A program made the position numbers and the translations under genes. From Fuscovulum sp. (GTDB lineage Bacteria > Pseudomonadota > Alphaproteobacteria > Rhodobacterales > Rhodobacteraceae), in NCBI GenBank assembly GCA_035192965.1, contig CP136571.1, positions 454,501 to 518,500 on the forward strand: DNA of 64,000 nt, in the 5' to 3' direction. The notes below the pieces were generated by a model. It ran no database searches, was not told the origin of the DNA, and was given only the letters and a program-made list of their open reading frames with translations. Below are positions 34,337-42,967 of the stretch, piece after piece (within the stretch, counting starts at the first letter, position 1; each line of letters begins with the position of its first letter).

Positions 34337-36247
34337 ATGGCGGACGGCGTGCAGGACGACGTGGAAAACGGGCGGGAAACAGCGGCAGAAACGCCTGCCA
34401 AGGTGCCTTTGGGCCATGACGTGGTTCATGGCTATTTGCGCACGCTGGATTCTTCGCCCGGTGTGTACCGGATGCTCAACGCCAAGGCCGAAGTGCTTTA
34501 TGTTGGCAAGGCGCGGAACCTGAAGGCGCGGGTGACGAATTACTCCCGCCCGTCGGCCCAGCATTCGGGCCGCATCGCGCGGATGATTTCGGAAACCGCG
34601 TCGATGATGTTCCTGACCACGCGGACAGAGACCGAGGCGCTGCTTCTGGAGCAGAACCTGATCAAGCAGCTGAAGCCGCGCTACAACGTGCTGCTGCGCG
34701 ATGACAAAAGTTTCCCAAATATCCTGATCAGCAAGGAACATGGCTTTCCCGCGCTGAAAAAGCATCGGGGAAAAAAGACCGAAAAAGGCAGCTATTTTGG
34801 CCCCTTCGCCAGCGCGGGCGCGGTGAACCGCACCCTGAACCAGTTGCAGAAGGTGTTCCTGCTGCGGAACTGTTCAGATGCCATGTTCGAAAGCCGCACG
34901 CGGCCCTGCCTGATGCACCAGATCAGGCGCTGTTCAGCGCCCTGCGTGGCAAAGGTGACGCCCGAACAATATGCAGCGCAGGTATCCGACGCCGAGCGAT
35001 TCCTTGAGGGCAAGACGACCGAGGTGCAGGCCCAGCTTGCCACCCAGATGACCGTGGCGTCCGAGGCGATGGAGTTTGAACGCGCCGCCGCCCTGCGCGA
35101 CCGCATCCGCGCGCTGACACAGGTGCAGCAGGCGCAGGGGATCAACCCGCGCGGCGTGGCCGAGGCGGACGTGATCGCCCTGCATCTGGAGGGGGGGCAG
35201 GCCTGCGTGCAGGTCTTCTTCATCCGCGCGAACCAAAGCTGGGGCAACCGCGATTTCTATCCCCGCACCGGTTCAGGGGCTGAGGAGGCAGAGATTCTTG
35301 AGGCTTTTGTCACCCAGTTCTACGACGACAAGGATCCCCCCCGCCTGATCCTGCTGTCGCACCCGGTTGAGAATGAGGATCTGGTCGCCGCCGCCCTCGC
35401 CGAACGGGCGGGGCGCAAGGTGGAGCTTGCGGTTCCCCAACGTGGCGAAAAGGCCGAGCTGGTGGAAAACGCTGCGCGCAACGCGCGGGAATCGTTGGCC
35501 CGCCGCATGGCCGAAGGGGCGGCGCAGACCCGGCTTTTGGCGGGGCTGGCCGAGGCGTTTGATCTGGACGCGCCGCCGCGCCGGATCGAGATCTATGACA
35601 ACGCGCATATTCAGGGGTCTGATGCCGTGGGTGGCATGGTCGTGGCCGGGGCGGACGGGTTCATCAAGGCGCAGTATCGCAAGTTCAATATCAAAGGCGC
35701 GGCTGGGGCGGCGGGCGATGACTTTGGCATGATGAAAGAGGTTCTGACCCGGCGGTTCGAGCGGCTGCTGAAAGACGATCCCGACCGCAAATCTGAAGCC
35801 TGGCCAGACCTGTTGCTGATCGATGGCGGCGCGGGTCAGGTATCTGCGGTAGGCGAGATCATGGCCGAACTGGGGGTGGACGACATCCCCTTCATCGGCG
35901 TGGCCAAAGGGATAGACCGCGACGCCGGGAAAGAGGAATTCCACCGCCCCGGCGAGCGACCCTTTGCCCTGCAACGCAATGACCCTGTGCTGTATTTCGT
36001 GCAGCGCCTGCGGGATGAGGCGCACCGCTGGGCAAACGGCGCGCACCGCGCCAAGCGCAGCAAGGCGATCAGCGCTACACCGCTGGACGATGTTCCCGGC
36101 GTGGGGGCCGCGCGTAAGCGCGCTTTGCTTGCGCATTTCGGCAGCGCAAAGGCCGTGTCGCGGGCGGGGCTATCGGATCTGATGGCGGTCGAGGGGATCA
36201 GCGCGGCGATGGCGCAGGCGATCCACGACTATTTCCACGACCGGTAG
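34337..36247 (+). CDS. uvrC: Excinuclease ABC subunit C UvrC
   Basis: UvrC (636 residues) makes both incisions in nucleotide excision repair. The GIY-YIG domain is at about 37-115 (SPGVYRMLNAKAEVLYVGKARNLKARVTNY), with a zinc-like cysteine stretch CSDAMFESRTRPCLMHQIRRCSAPC in the middle, a UVR domain (about 230-265) for UvrB binding, the RNase-H-like endonuclease domain (IEIYDNAHIQGSDAVGGMVV), and C-terminal helix-hairpin-helix motifs (DDVPGVGAARKRALLAHFGS). A 30-residue acidic N-terminal extension precedes the first domain; the start is not marked by a good ribosome-binding site. The gene converges on rbfA. Confidence 0.97.
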   Translation: MADGVQDDVENGRETAAETPAKVPLGHDVVHGYLRTLDSSPGVYRMLNAKAEVLYVGKARNLKARVTNYSRPSAQHSGRIARMISETASMMFLTTRTETEALLLEQNLIKQLKPRYNVLLRDDKSFPNILISKEHGFPALKKHRGKKTEKGSYFGPFASAGAVNRTLNQLQKVFLLRNCSDAMFESRTRPCLMHQIRRCSAPCVAKVTPEQYAAQVSDAERFLEGKTTEVQAQLATQMTVASEAMEFERAAALRDRIRALTQVQQAQGINPRGVAEADVIALHLEGGQACVQVFFIRANQSWGNRDFYPRTGSGAEEAEILEAFVTQFYDDKDPPRLILLSHPVENEDLVAAALAERAGRKVELAVPQRGEKAELVENAARNARESLARRMAEGAAQTRLLAGLAEAFDLDAPPRRIEIYDNAHIQGSDAVGGMVVAGADGFIKAQYRKFNIKGAAGAAGDDFGMMKEVLTRRFERLLKDDPDRKSEAWPDLLLIDGGAGQVSAVGEIMAELGVDDIPFIGVAKGIDRDAGKEEFHRPGERPFALQRNDPVLYFVQRLRDEAHRWANGAHRAKRSKAISATPLDDVPGVGAARKRALLAHFGSAKAVSRAGLSDLMAVEGISAAMAQAIHDYFHDR

Positions 36248-36278
36248 GGTGGGCTTGGGTTAATCCACCCCTTGGGTT

Positions 36279-36698
36279 CTACTCGGCTTCGTCGTCATCC
36301 GGGGCGGCGATGTCGCGCTGAACCTTTTCGTCGGAAAACAGGCGGCGGGTTTCATCTAGCCGGTCGAATGTCTCATCCGGGCGGAACCGCAGGTCGGGCG
36401 CGTATTTCAGCGTCATCTCTGCCCCCAGACGACGGCGCAGGGCGTACTTGTTCCGCGCCAGCGCAGTGATCGCCTCATCCACCGAAACAGTCCCCATAAG
36501 GGGCATCACATAGACGGTAGCGACCTTCAGGTCGGTGGACAGCGACACCTCACCAATGGTGATGGACATGCGGTTCAGGTCGGGGTCGTGGATTTCGGCC
36601 CGGTTCAACATATCCGACAGCGTGCGGCGGATCAGTTCCCCGACGCGAAGTTGCCGTTGTTTGGGGCCCGTGCCCGAAGATGTGCGCTTGTTCGACAT
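36279..36698 (-). CDS. rbfA: Ribosome-binding factor A RbfA
   Basis: RbfA (139 residues) binds the immature 30S subunit near helix 1 of 16S rRNA and is needed for its maturation, especially in the cold. The protein begins with a short basic segment and then [26 protein letters not shown], the RbfA KH-like start; [13 protein letters not shown] and [19 protein letters not shown] are the other conserved parts. The C-terminus is acidic (APDDDEAE). Its start is 96 bases from the divergent dapB start. Confidence 0.95.
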   Translation of the reverse strand: MSNKRTSSGTGPKQRQLRVGELIRRTLSDMLNRAEIHDPDLNRMSITIGEVSLSTDLKVATVYVMPLMGTVSVDEAITALARNKYALRRRLGAEMTLKYAPDLRFRPDETFDRLDETRRLFSDEKVQRDIAAPDDDEAE

Positions 36699-36794
36699 GG
36701 CGCTTCACATAGGGCCTTTGCGTCTTGCCCGCAACGGCAGGCTTTCGCGGGCGTGTCGAAGCGGCTAAAGCGGCACAAAGCCGTGGAGGGACAG

Positions 36795-37604
36795 ATGACC
36801 GATTTGCCGGGGATCGTGGTGACGGGCGCGTCGGGGCGCATGGGACAGATGCTGATCCGCATGATCACGGCATCTGACAAGGCGCGTCTGGTGGGCTGCG
36901 TGGAACGGACCGGGCACGCTTGGGTGGGGCGCGACGTGGGCGAAGCCATGGGCAGCGCGGCCCTGGGTGTGGCGGTGACGGATGACCCGCTGGAGGCTTT
37001 TGCCAAGGCACAGGCGGTGATCGACTTCACCTCGCCCGCCGCGACAGTGGAATTCGCCGCGCTGGCCGCACAGGCCCGCGCTGTGCATGTGATCGGCACC
37101 ACCGGGCTGGAGGCCGCGCATCTGGCCAAGATCGACGCGGCCGCGCATCACGCGGTGATCGTGCGGGCAGGGAACATGAGCCTGGGGGTGAATCTGCTGG
37201 TGCGGCTGACGCAGAAGATTGCCGCCGCGCTGGATGAAGACTGGGATGTCGAAATCGTCGAGGCGCATCACCGCATGAAGGTGGATGCGCCTTCGGGCAC
37301 TGCGTTGATGCTGGGGCAGGCGGCGGCCGAAGGGCGCGGTGTGGCGCTGGAAGAGGCGATGGATTCTGGCCGCCACGGGATCACCGGGGCGCGCAAGCGG
37401 GGCAGCATCGGCTTTGCCGCCGTGCGGGGTGGCGATATCGTAGGCGAACATGACGTGATCTTTGCCGCCGATGGCGAGCGGGTCATCCTGCGCCATGTGG
37501 CAACCGACCGCGCGATCTTTGCCCGGGGCGCGCTGCGCGCCGCGCTTTGGGGGCAAGGGCAGAAGCCCGGTCAATATGACATGATGGATGTGCTGGGCCT
37601 TTAA
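36795..37604 (+). CDS. dapB: 4-hydroxy-tetrahydrodipicolinate reductase DapB
   Basis: DapB (269 residues) reduces 4-hydroxy-tetrahydrodipicolinate with NAD(P)H in lysine and diaminopimelate synthesis. The start [19 protein letters not shown] follows a gtggaggg site. The dinucleotide motif GASGRMGQM is at 11-19, and the active-site stretch [18 protein letters not shown] holds the catalytic His and Lys. [13 protein letters not shown] is also conserved. The gene stands alone on the plus strand, diverging from rbfA; a secreted protein gene follows after 113 bases. Confidence 0.96.
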   Translation: MTDLPGIVVTGASGRMGQMLIRMITASDKARLVGCVERTGHAWVGRDVGEAMGSAALGVAVTDDPLEAFAKAQAVIDFTSPAATVEFAALAAQARAVHVIGTTGLEAAHLAKIDAAAHHAVIVRAGNMSLGVNLLVRLTQKIAAALDEDWDVEIVEAHHRMKVDAPSGTALMLGQAAAEGRGVALEEAMDSGRHGITGARKRGSIGFAAVRGGDIVGEHDVIFAADGERVILRHVATDRAIFARGALRAALWGQGQKPGQYDMMDVLGL

Positions 37605-37717
37605 CGCCCCGCCAACCATCACTTCGTCGTGAAGTTGACAGGCCACATGGATACGCTAAGCATCTGCTGGCCCAATTCAGCCGTATGACCAAGCACCCAA
37701 GGATCGGAGCTATCGTC

Positions 37718-38083
37718 ATGTTGCCTCGTCTGTTCGCAGCCGCCCTTCTGTCTGTTGCCGCTCTGCCCGCCTTTGCCGAGAGTTTTTCGCGCATCAGCGA
37801 CCGGTCCGCCTTTATGGAAACCGTGCAGGACAAGGAACTGCGCATGGGCATGTTCGGCATCTTCCTGAAGGTGGAGGAAGATGGCGAAATCCGGGGCCGC
37901 GCGCTGGGCTGGGATGTGACTGGCACCTGGGAATGGCAGGATGGCTATTTCTGCCGCGAGATGGATTGGTCCGGCTACCCCATCCCCAAGAACTGCCAAT
38001 TGGTCGAAGCGAAGGGGGGCGAGGAAATCCGCTTCACCGTCGACAAAGGCGCAGGCGACTCGGCGTCGTTCAAACTGCGCTGA
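37718..38083 (+). CDS. Small secreted protein, unknown function
   Basis: I choose the ATG of MLPRLFAAALLSVAALPAFA|E (121 residues), because it makes a clean signal peptide and has a ggag site; an ATG 33 bases upstream adds a hydrophilic extension. The mature part is about 100 residues, acidic, with no further membrane helix. It contains WEWQDGYFCREMDWSGYPIPKNCQ, with two Cys that could form a disulfide. I do not recognise a named family; similar short periplasmic proteins occur beside dapB in related genomes, but I cannot confirm this. No partner gene is obvious. Confidence 0.72.
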   Translation: MLPRLFAAALLSVAALPAFAESFSRISDRSAFMETVQDKELRMGMFGIFLKVEEDGEIRGRALGWDVTGTWEWQDGYFCREMDWSGYPIPKNCQLVEAKGGEEIRFTVDKGAGDSASFKLR

Positions 38084-38096
38084 CGCCGCGCGGCGA

Positions 38097-38279
38097 TCAG
38101 AAGTCGATCGCCAGCCCCTTCTTTTCCCAATCGCCGTAACGCACCGGCTCCGGACCGTCGCGCCCGCCCAATTCCGGGGGAAGCGACTGCTTGCTTGCCT
38201 GCTTGCGGCGTTCTTCAGCCTCGGTGAGCGCGCGCAGGGCGGCGGGGGGCAAATCGCGGGGGGCGGTGTCATCCGTCAT
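38097..38279 (-). CDS. DUF1674 / SDHAF4-like protein
   Basis: This 60-residue protein ends in PPELGGRDGPEPVRYGDWEKKGLAIDF, the conserved signature of DUF1674, which includes eukaryotic SDHAF4, a succinate dehydrogenase assembly factor that binds flavinated SdhA. In bacteria the same role is plausible but unproven here. The start at MTDDTAPRDLPPAAL is chosen by homology and excludes a long low-complexity upstream extension. It is divergent from rsmB by 65 bases and converges on the secreted protein gene. Confidence 0.85.
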   Translation of the reverse strand: MTDDTAPRDLPPAALRALTEAEERRKQASKQSLPPELGGRDGPEPVRYGDWEKKGLAIDF

Positions 38280-38344
38280 GGGAAGGGTTCCTTGTGCCGT
38301 TGTGTTGATATACGCCCGTTCGGCACAGGAACAAGGGTGGCGGC

Positions 38345-39598
38345 ATGGCGGCAGAGGGTTTGGCGGCACGGACAGCGGCGGTGGGCCTGTTGGGCGCCGT
38401 GCTGGGCGAAGGTCGGCTGATGGCGCAGGTGGTGGCCGATCCGCAGGGGCCGCTGGCATCTCTGCCCCCGCAGGAACGCGCGCGGGCACAGCGGTTGGCG
38501 CTGGCGGTGCTGCGGCATATCGAACCGGCTGACCGCGTGCTTGATCCGCATCTGCGCAAGGCGCCGCCCCGGCTGGTGCGTGATGCGCTGCGGTTGGCGG
38601 TGGTGGAAATCGCCATGGGTGGTGCGGCGCATGGTGCCGTGAACGCGGCGGTGGAAATGGTGCGGCGCGGCAAGCGCACCGCGCCCTTTGCCGGGCTGGT
38701 CAATGCCGTGCTTCGTAAGATGCCCGAGTCCCCCTTTGCCGGGCTTCCCCCGCAGAAACTGCCCCGCTGGCTGCGCCAGCCGTTGGTGCATGCCTATGGT
38801 CGCGACACGGTCACGGCGATGGAGGCAGTGCAAGCCCTGCCGCCGCCGCTGGACCTAACCCTGCGTGAGGGGGCAGAGGCGCCGGAGGGCACGCCGCTGC
38901 CCACAGGCAACCTGCGGCTGGAGGAAAAGGGGCAGGTGTCGGCCCTTGCCGGATATGAGGCCGGTGGCTGGTGGGTGCAGGATGCTGCCGCCGCACTGGC
39001 CGTGCGCCTGCTTGCGCCGGGGGCCGGGGAACGGGTGCTGGATCTGTGCGCCGCGCCGGGGGGGAAAACCCTGCAGCTGGCTGCTGCCGGAGCAGATGTG
39101 ACGGCATTGGATATGTCTGGCCCACGTCTGGCGCGGCTGCATGAAAACCTGACGCGCTGCAGTTTGCGGGCAAAGGTTGTGGTGGCAGATGCTCTGGTGT
39201 GGGAGCCGGAGGCAAAGTTCGATGCTGTTCTGCTGGATGCGCCTTGTTCCGCCACGGGAACGATCCGCCGCCATCCCGATTTGCCCTTCGTCAAGGATGG
39301 GTCTGACCTGCACGATCTGATTGCGTTGCAGGCGCAGATGCTGGATCGGGCCTTGGGCATGGTGAAACCGGGCGGTCGGCTGGTCTTTTGCACCTGCTCT
39401 TTGCTGCCGGAAGAGGGCGAGGCGCAGCTTGCCGCCGCTTTGGCCCGCCATCCCGGCCTGCGGGTGGAACGGATGGCCCTGCCGGGGGTTGAAGATGGCT
39501 GGTGGACGGCAGAGGGCGGCCTGCGCCTGCGGCCCGACTACTGGGCCGAGGCGGGGGGCATGGACGGATTCTTCATGGTGCGATTGCGCCTGTCCTGA
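38345..39598 (+). CDS. rsmB: 16S rRNA (cytosine-967 C5)-methyltransferase RsmB
   Basis: RsmB (417 residues) methylates C967 of 16S rRNA using S-adenosylmethionine. The N-terminal ~130 residues are a NusB-like domain (AAEGLAARTAAVGLLGAVLGEGR...VNAAVEMVRRGKR), and the rest is a Fmu-type methyltransferase. The SAM motif is LDLCAAPGGKTLQLAAAG (about 232-249); the two catalytic cysteines are in DAPCSATGTIRRHPD and VFCTCSLLPEEGE. A short hairpin repeat follows immediately and may act as a terminator. Confidence 0.95.
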   Translation: MAAEGLAARTAAVGLLGAVLGEGRLMAQVVADPQGPLASLPPQERARAQRLALAVLRHIEPADRVLDPHLRKAPPRLVRDALRLAVVEIAMGGAAHGAVNAAVEMVRRGKRTAPFAGLVNAVLRKMPESPFAGLPPQKLPRWLRQPLVHAYGRDTVTAMEAVQALPPPLDLTLREGAEAPEGTPLPTGNLRLEEKGQVSALAGYEAGGWWVQDAAAALAVRLLAPGAGERVLDLCAAPGGKTLQLAAAGADVTALDMSGPRLARLHENLTRCSLRAKVVVADALVWEPEAKFDAVLLDAPCSATGTIRRHPDLPFVKDGSDLHDLIALQAQMLDRALGMVKPGGRLVFCTCSLLPEEGEAQLAAALARHPGLRVERMALPGVEDGWWTAEGGLRLRPDYWAEAGGMDGFFMVRLRLS

Positions 39599-39600
39599 AC

Positions 39601-39645
39601 CAAAATCCTTCGAAGGATTTTGCAAATTTCTTCCAAGAAACTTGG
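39601..39645. repeat. Two-hairpin palindromic element, copy A
   Basis: The first 22 bases are a perfect inverted repeat centred on ttcgaa (39601-39622). A second, imperfect hairpin, aaatttcttcc/aagaaactt, follows at about 39624-39642. A very similar element is at 57978-58021. It sits between the ends of the convergent rsmB and SDR genes, three bases past the rsmB stop. Confidence 0.8.
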
Positions 39646-39648
39646 CGC

Positions 39649-40386
39649 TTATTTCGGCGCGAACAGCCGATAATAGGCCCAATCAGGCAGGAACTGTGAC
39701 AGGCGGAACAGCCAGGCAAAAGGCACCGGGAAACTGTTGGAAAAGTGGTCGGTGGTCATGTGTTCGAACATGACCTGCGCTGCCTGACCCGGTTCCATGA
39801 TCTGGGGCATATTGAAATCGTTCTTGTCGGTCAGGCGTGTCTTGATGAAGCCGGGATTGCACAGCTGAACGTCAATCCCCGTGCCGCGCAGATCGCAATA
39901 CATCGATTCCGCCAGCGACATCGTCCCCGCCTTTGACGCGCAATAGCCGATCGCCCCCGGCAGGCCGCGAAAGCCCGACAGTGATCCGGTGATCACGATA
40001 TGGCCAGTGCCGCGCGCCACCATCTGCGGCATCACCGCGCCCATGACACGGGCGCAACCGGTCAGGTTGACGTTGCACATGGTCTCCACCGCGTCGGCAT
40101 CCCACTCCTGCGCCTTGGTGGGCCAGTAAACGCCGGCGAGGAACACCACACCGTCCACCTCGCCAATCTGGGCTGCTGCCTTTCGGACGGATTCGGTGGA
40201 TGCCACATCCACCGGCACGGGGATTGCCCGCCCCGGCAGTAGCGCAATCGCTTCGGCCAGCCGGTCGCCGGATCGGGCGGACAGCACCAGTTCGGCCCCG
40301 GCATTGGACAGGCGTTGAGCGAGAGCCAGACCCAGCCCCTCGGATGCGCCAACCAGCCAATAGCGTTTGCCGCGAAATTCTCTCAT
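39649..40386 (-). CDS. SDR-family oxidoreductase of the sigma-E operon (RSP1087-like)
   Basis: This 245-residue SDR has the cofactor motif VGASEGLGLALAQ (about 12-24) and the catalytic set Ser (ITGSLSG), Tyr and Lys (YCASK). The C-terminus FPVPFAWLFRLSQFLPDWAYYRLF is hydrophobic and may touch the membrane. It is the last gene of the minus-strand operon that starts at 44259. In R. sphaeroides the corresponding SDR of the RpoE-dependent cluster is RSP1087; its substrate is not known to me. The gap to the preceding DUF3833 gene is 10 bases. Confidence 0.88.
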   Translation of the reverse strand: MREFRGKRYWLVGASEGLGLALAQRLSNAGAELVLSARSGDRLAEAIALLPGRAIPVPVDVASTESVRKAAAQIGEVDGVVFLAGVYWPTKAQEWDADAVETMCNVNLTGCARVMGAVMPQMVARGTGHIVITGSLSGFRGLPGAIGYCASKAGTMSLAESMYCDLRGTGIDVQLCNPGFIKTRLTDKNDFNMPQIMEPGQAAQVMFEHMTTDHFSNSFPVPFAWLFRLSQFLPDWAYYRLFAPK

Positions 40387-40396
40387 GTCAGATCCC

Positions 40397-40957
40397 TCAT
40401 GCCGGAACCCGGCGAATGGTGGCGACCAGTTCCGCCACGGTGATGCCGAATTTGGTGAACTGGCTGCGGTTCATGATGGTTCCGTTTTCCATCAGATACA
40501 TCCAGTCGGTCACGTTCAGCACGTGACCACCCGCCTCTTCATCCAGCTTGATGCGATAACGCAATTGCACGCCCGCCCCTTCGACCCGGCCTGTGCCGGG
40601 GCCGACAACATCATCCGCCTCGGCCCTGATCGACCCGTCATTTGACAGGAACAGTCGCCATTCCCGATCCTGCACGCGGCCGGAGTCATACTGGAACCGC
40701 TCCTTCAGAACGCCGGCATTGCCATCCCACACCCCCTCCATCTGTGCCACAAAGCGCGATGCGACGCGGCCGGTCGGGCCATAGATCACCCCTTCGCAGA
40801 GGATGGGGCCGGACAGGTGCGTGCGCAGATCAAAGCGCGGGCCACTTTGCGCCAGATCAGCGGGTTGCTGGGTACGAAAGCCGATGAAACGGGATTTCGC
40901 CACGATCAGCAGGATCGTCAGCCCAACGCCAAGAAGCAGCGACAGCAGGGGTGTCAT
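40397..40957 (-). CDS. DUF3833 domain protein
   Basis: This 186-residue protein has one N-terminal membrane helix (MTPLLSLLLGVGLTILLIVA) and a soluble C-terminal domain matching DUF3833: DLRTHLSGPILCEGVIYGPTGRV, FQYDSGRVQDREWRLF and LNVTDWMYLMENGTIMNRSQFTKFGI. The pattern looks lipocalin/beta-barrel-like, so lipid binding in or near the membrane is possible; this is inference. It is the fourth gene of the sigma-E operon (RSP1088-like) and begins one base before the MFS gene ends. Confidence 0.86.
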   Translation of the reverse strand: MTPLLSLLLGVGLTILLIVAKSRFIGFRTQQPADLAQSGPRFDLRTHLSGPILCEGVIYGPTGRVASRFVAQMEGVWDGNAGVLKERFQYDSGRVQDREWRLFLSNDGSIRAEADDVVGPGTGRVEGAGVQLRYRIKLDEEAGGHVLNVTDWMYLMENGTIMNRSQFTKFGITVAELVATIRRVPA

Positions 40958-40958
40958 G

Positions 40959-42218
40959 TCAGACCTCCGGAACCTTGGTGGCGGCCAAAAGCGCGATGGC
41001 CAGAACCTTCAGCGCGCAAGGAACCAGCGCGTAAAAGGCAGATAGGGCGAAGAGCGCCGAAGTCGTGTTTTCCACCCCCGGTGTGAACCCGGCCGCCTGC
41101 AGCGCAGGCAGAAGCGTGGCCGCAGCAAGGGCGAGCGAGAGTTTGGAGACAAAGGACCAAAGGCCAAAAGCTGCCCCCTCGCCGCCCTGCCCCAACTGGC
41201 CCAGACGGCGGGCAAAGAGCGCAGGCAGCAGCACCATATCCGCCCCCAGTGCAGCACCAGAGGCCGCGCAGATCACGGCAAAGGCCAGCGTATCCCCGGC
41301 ACCAAGCGTCGCCGCCCAAAGGAAACTGGCAATCGCCAGCACCATACCGCAAAGCAGCGCGGGCTTTGCGCCAAAGCGCTGTGCCGCGCGCGACCAGATC
41401 GGGGTGGAAACAGCGGCCGACAGAAAGAACAGCAGCAGCAGCGGCCCCTCCATCCCAGCGGCGAGCAGGCGGCTTTCGACGAAGAAAAGGAACAGTGTCG
41501 ATGTCACTGCCACGGGTGCCGCGTTCAGCAGCGCGATCAGCAGCAGGCGGCGCGTCAGTCCATCGGCCAGCGCCGGGCGAAAGGCGGCCAGCGGGTTGGC
41601 GATGGGGGCAGCAGTGCCTGACCACTGCCCGCGCATCGCCAGCGTTGCGGCGACCGCCAGCACTGCAAACAGCAGGGCAAAGGCGGCAAAGGGCTGATCC
41701 GTCAGCGAGGCGAGCGCCACCGGGGCCACGGCGGCCACGCAGACCCCCGCCAGCGATCCGCCTTCGCGCCAGCCTGCCAGCCGGATATGCCCGTTTTCGC
41801 CTAGCGTCGCGGCTTTGGCCACGCCTTCGGCATAGAAGGCGATGGTCAGAAACGAGAATGCCGAAAACAGCAGCGTCAGCGTCAGCGCGAACCACAACAA
41901 CGGCGCAACGGGCGGCGACACGGCAAACAGCCCCAGCATGGCAATGGCCATAAGGCAGGCGGCAATCGCCACCAGAAGCCCGCGCTGCGCGCGCCCCACC
42001 TCGGCCAGCCAGCCAAGCAGCGGGTCTTGCACCACGTCAATCAGGCGCAGCAAGGCCAGCACACCGCCCAGCGCGGCAAGGCTGGTGCCATAGGTATCGA
42101 CATAGAATTTCGGCGCATGGATATAAATGGGCAGGCCCGCCATCGCGATCAGCGCGGCAAACAGGCTCCACCCGGCCAACCCTGCCCGCGGCGCGACATC
42201 AGGCAGGGTGACGGTCAT
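40959..42218 (-). CDS. MFS transporter (GPH-type, sigma-E operon)
   Basis: From MTVTLPDVAPRAGLAGW this is a 419-residue polytopic protein with about 12 hydrophobic helices. DVVQDPLLGWLAEVGRAQRG is the typical loop 2-3 signature (D-x-x-x-D-P-x-x-G) of the glycoside-pentoside-hexuronide/cation symporter branch. The cargo is unknown; in this stress-lipid operon, a lipid or sterol-like substrate would be a guess. It overlaps the preceding DUF1365 gene by ATGA and is separated from DUF3833 by one base. It corresponds to RSP1089 by order. Confidence 0.88.
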   Translation of the reverse strand: MTVTLPDVAPRAGLAGWSLFAALIAMAGLPIYIHAPKFYVDTYGTSLAALGGVLALLRLIDVVQDPLLGWLAEVGRAQRGLLVAIAACLMAIAMLGLFAVSPPVAPLLWFALTLTLLFSAFSFLTIAFYAEGVAKAATLGENGHIRLAGWREGGSLAGVCVAAVAPVALASLTDQPFAAFALLFAVLAVAATLAMRGQWSGTAAPIANPLAAFRPALADGLTRRLLLIALLNAAPVAVTSTLFLFFVESRLLAAGMEGPLLLLFFLSAAVSTPIWSRAAQRFGAKPALLCGMVLAIASFLWAATLGAGDTLAFAVICAASGAALGADMVLLPALFARRLGQLGQGGEGAAFGLWSFVSKLSLALAAATLLPALQAAGFTPGVENTTSALFALSAFYALVPCALKVLAIALLAATKVPEV

Positions 42219-42967
42219 CGCGTCACTTCCTCGGGTGGTGGTGTCGGGCGGCTGCGGAACTTCACGCCCTTGAGTGCCAGTTTCAACGCCTGCCAGTGGA
42301 TCAGCGCGAGCACGCGGCGGCTGCCAAAGGGGCGGCGGATCGCGGCGCGCAGGATTTCCCAATTGGTCAACGGCACACGCGGGCCGATCAGGTTGGTGAA
42401 CAAGCCGCCATCCTTGGACGAGTAGTCGATCCAGATCCCGATCCGGTCCGCCCGGATATCAAAGCGGAAGGCGTAGCCGCCTTCGATGGGCTGAAAGGGT
42501 GAGACGTGAAAGATCTTCTTCGCGGTGATCGTGTCAGTCTTGCTGATCGGGCCAAGATCATCGCGGTGGCACAGATAGGAATGCCGGTCGCCATAGGTGT
42601 TCGACACTTCGGAAATGACGGTCCGCAGGTGGCCCATGTGATCATGGCACAGCCAGAAGCTGACGGGGTTGAACACATGCCCCATCACGCGGGGTTGGCC
42701 CAGCAGAAGGATACGGTCTGCCCCCGGCAGGCCATGTGCGGCCAGTACGTCGCGCACCCATGCGGTGCCACGGCCCTGCTTCGGCGGGCCGCCGAAATCG
42801 GCGTCATGGATCGCGGTCAGGTTCGCTTTGTTGCGCGAAAACAGCGACGGTCCCTTTGCGCGGTCGGGGTCGAGCAGAAGATAATCCACGGTATAGCGAA
42901 AGCTGTTCGCCACCACGCCCTTACGGCCGTGAAAGGTTTCGCCGCGGATCAGATCGACTTGCGTCAT
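42215..42967 (-). CDS. DUF1365 domain protein
   Basis: This 250-residue protein has the DUF1365 layout: LIRGETFHGRKGVVANSFRYTVDYLLLD at the start, RILLLGQPRVMGHVFNPVSFWLCHD in the middle, and VSPFQPIEGGYAFRFDIRADRIGIWIDY. The family sits beside amine-oxidase-like FAD proteins and often cyclopropane-fatty-acid synthases. In R. sphaeroides RSP1090 is the equivalent and is RpoE-dependent. It has no signal or membrane helix. It overlaps both neighbours by four bases, so it is coupled to the FAD oxidoreductase. Confidence 0.9.
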   Translation of the reverse strand: MTQVDLIRGETFHGRKGVVANSFRYTVDYLLLDPDRAKGPSLFSRNKANLTAIHDADFGGPPKQGRGTAWVRDVLAAHGLPGADRILLLGQPRVMGHVFNPVSFWLCHDHMGHLRTVISEVSNTYGDRHSYLCHRDDLGPISKTDTITAKKIFHVSPFQPIEGGYAFRFDIRADRIGIWIDYSSKDGGLFTNLIGPRVPLTNWEILRAAIRRPFGSRRVLALIHWQALKLALKGVKFRSRPTPPPEEVTR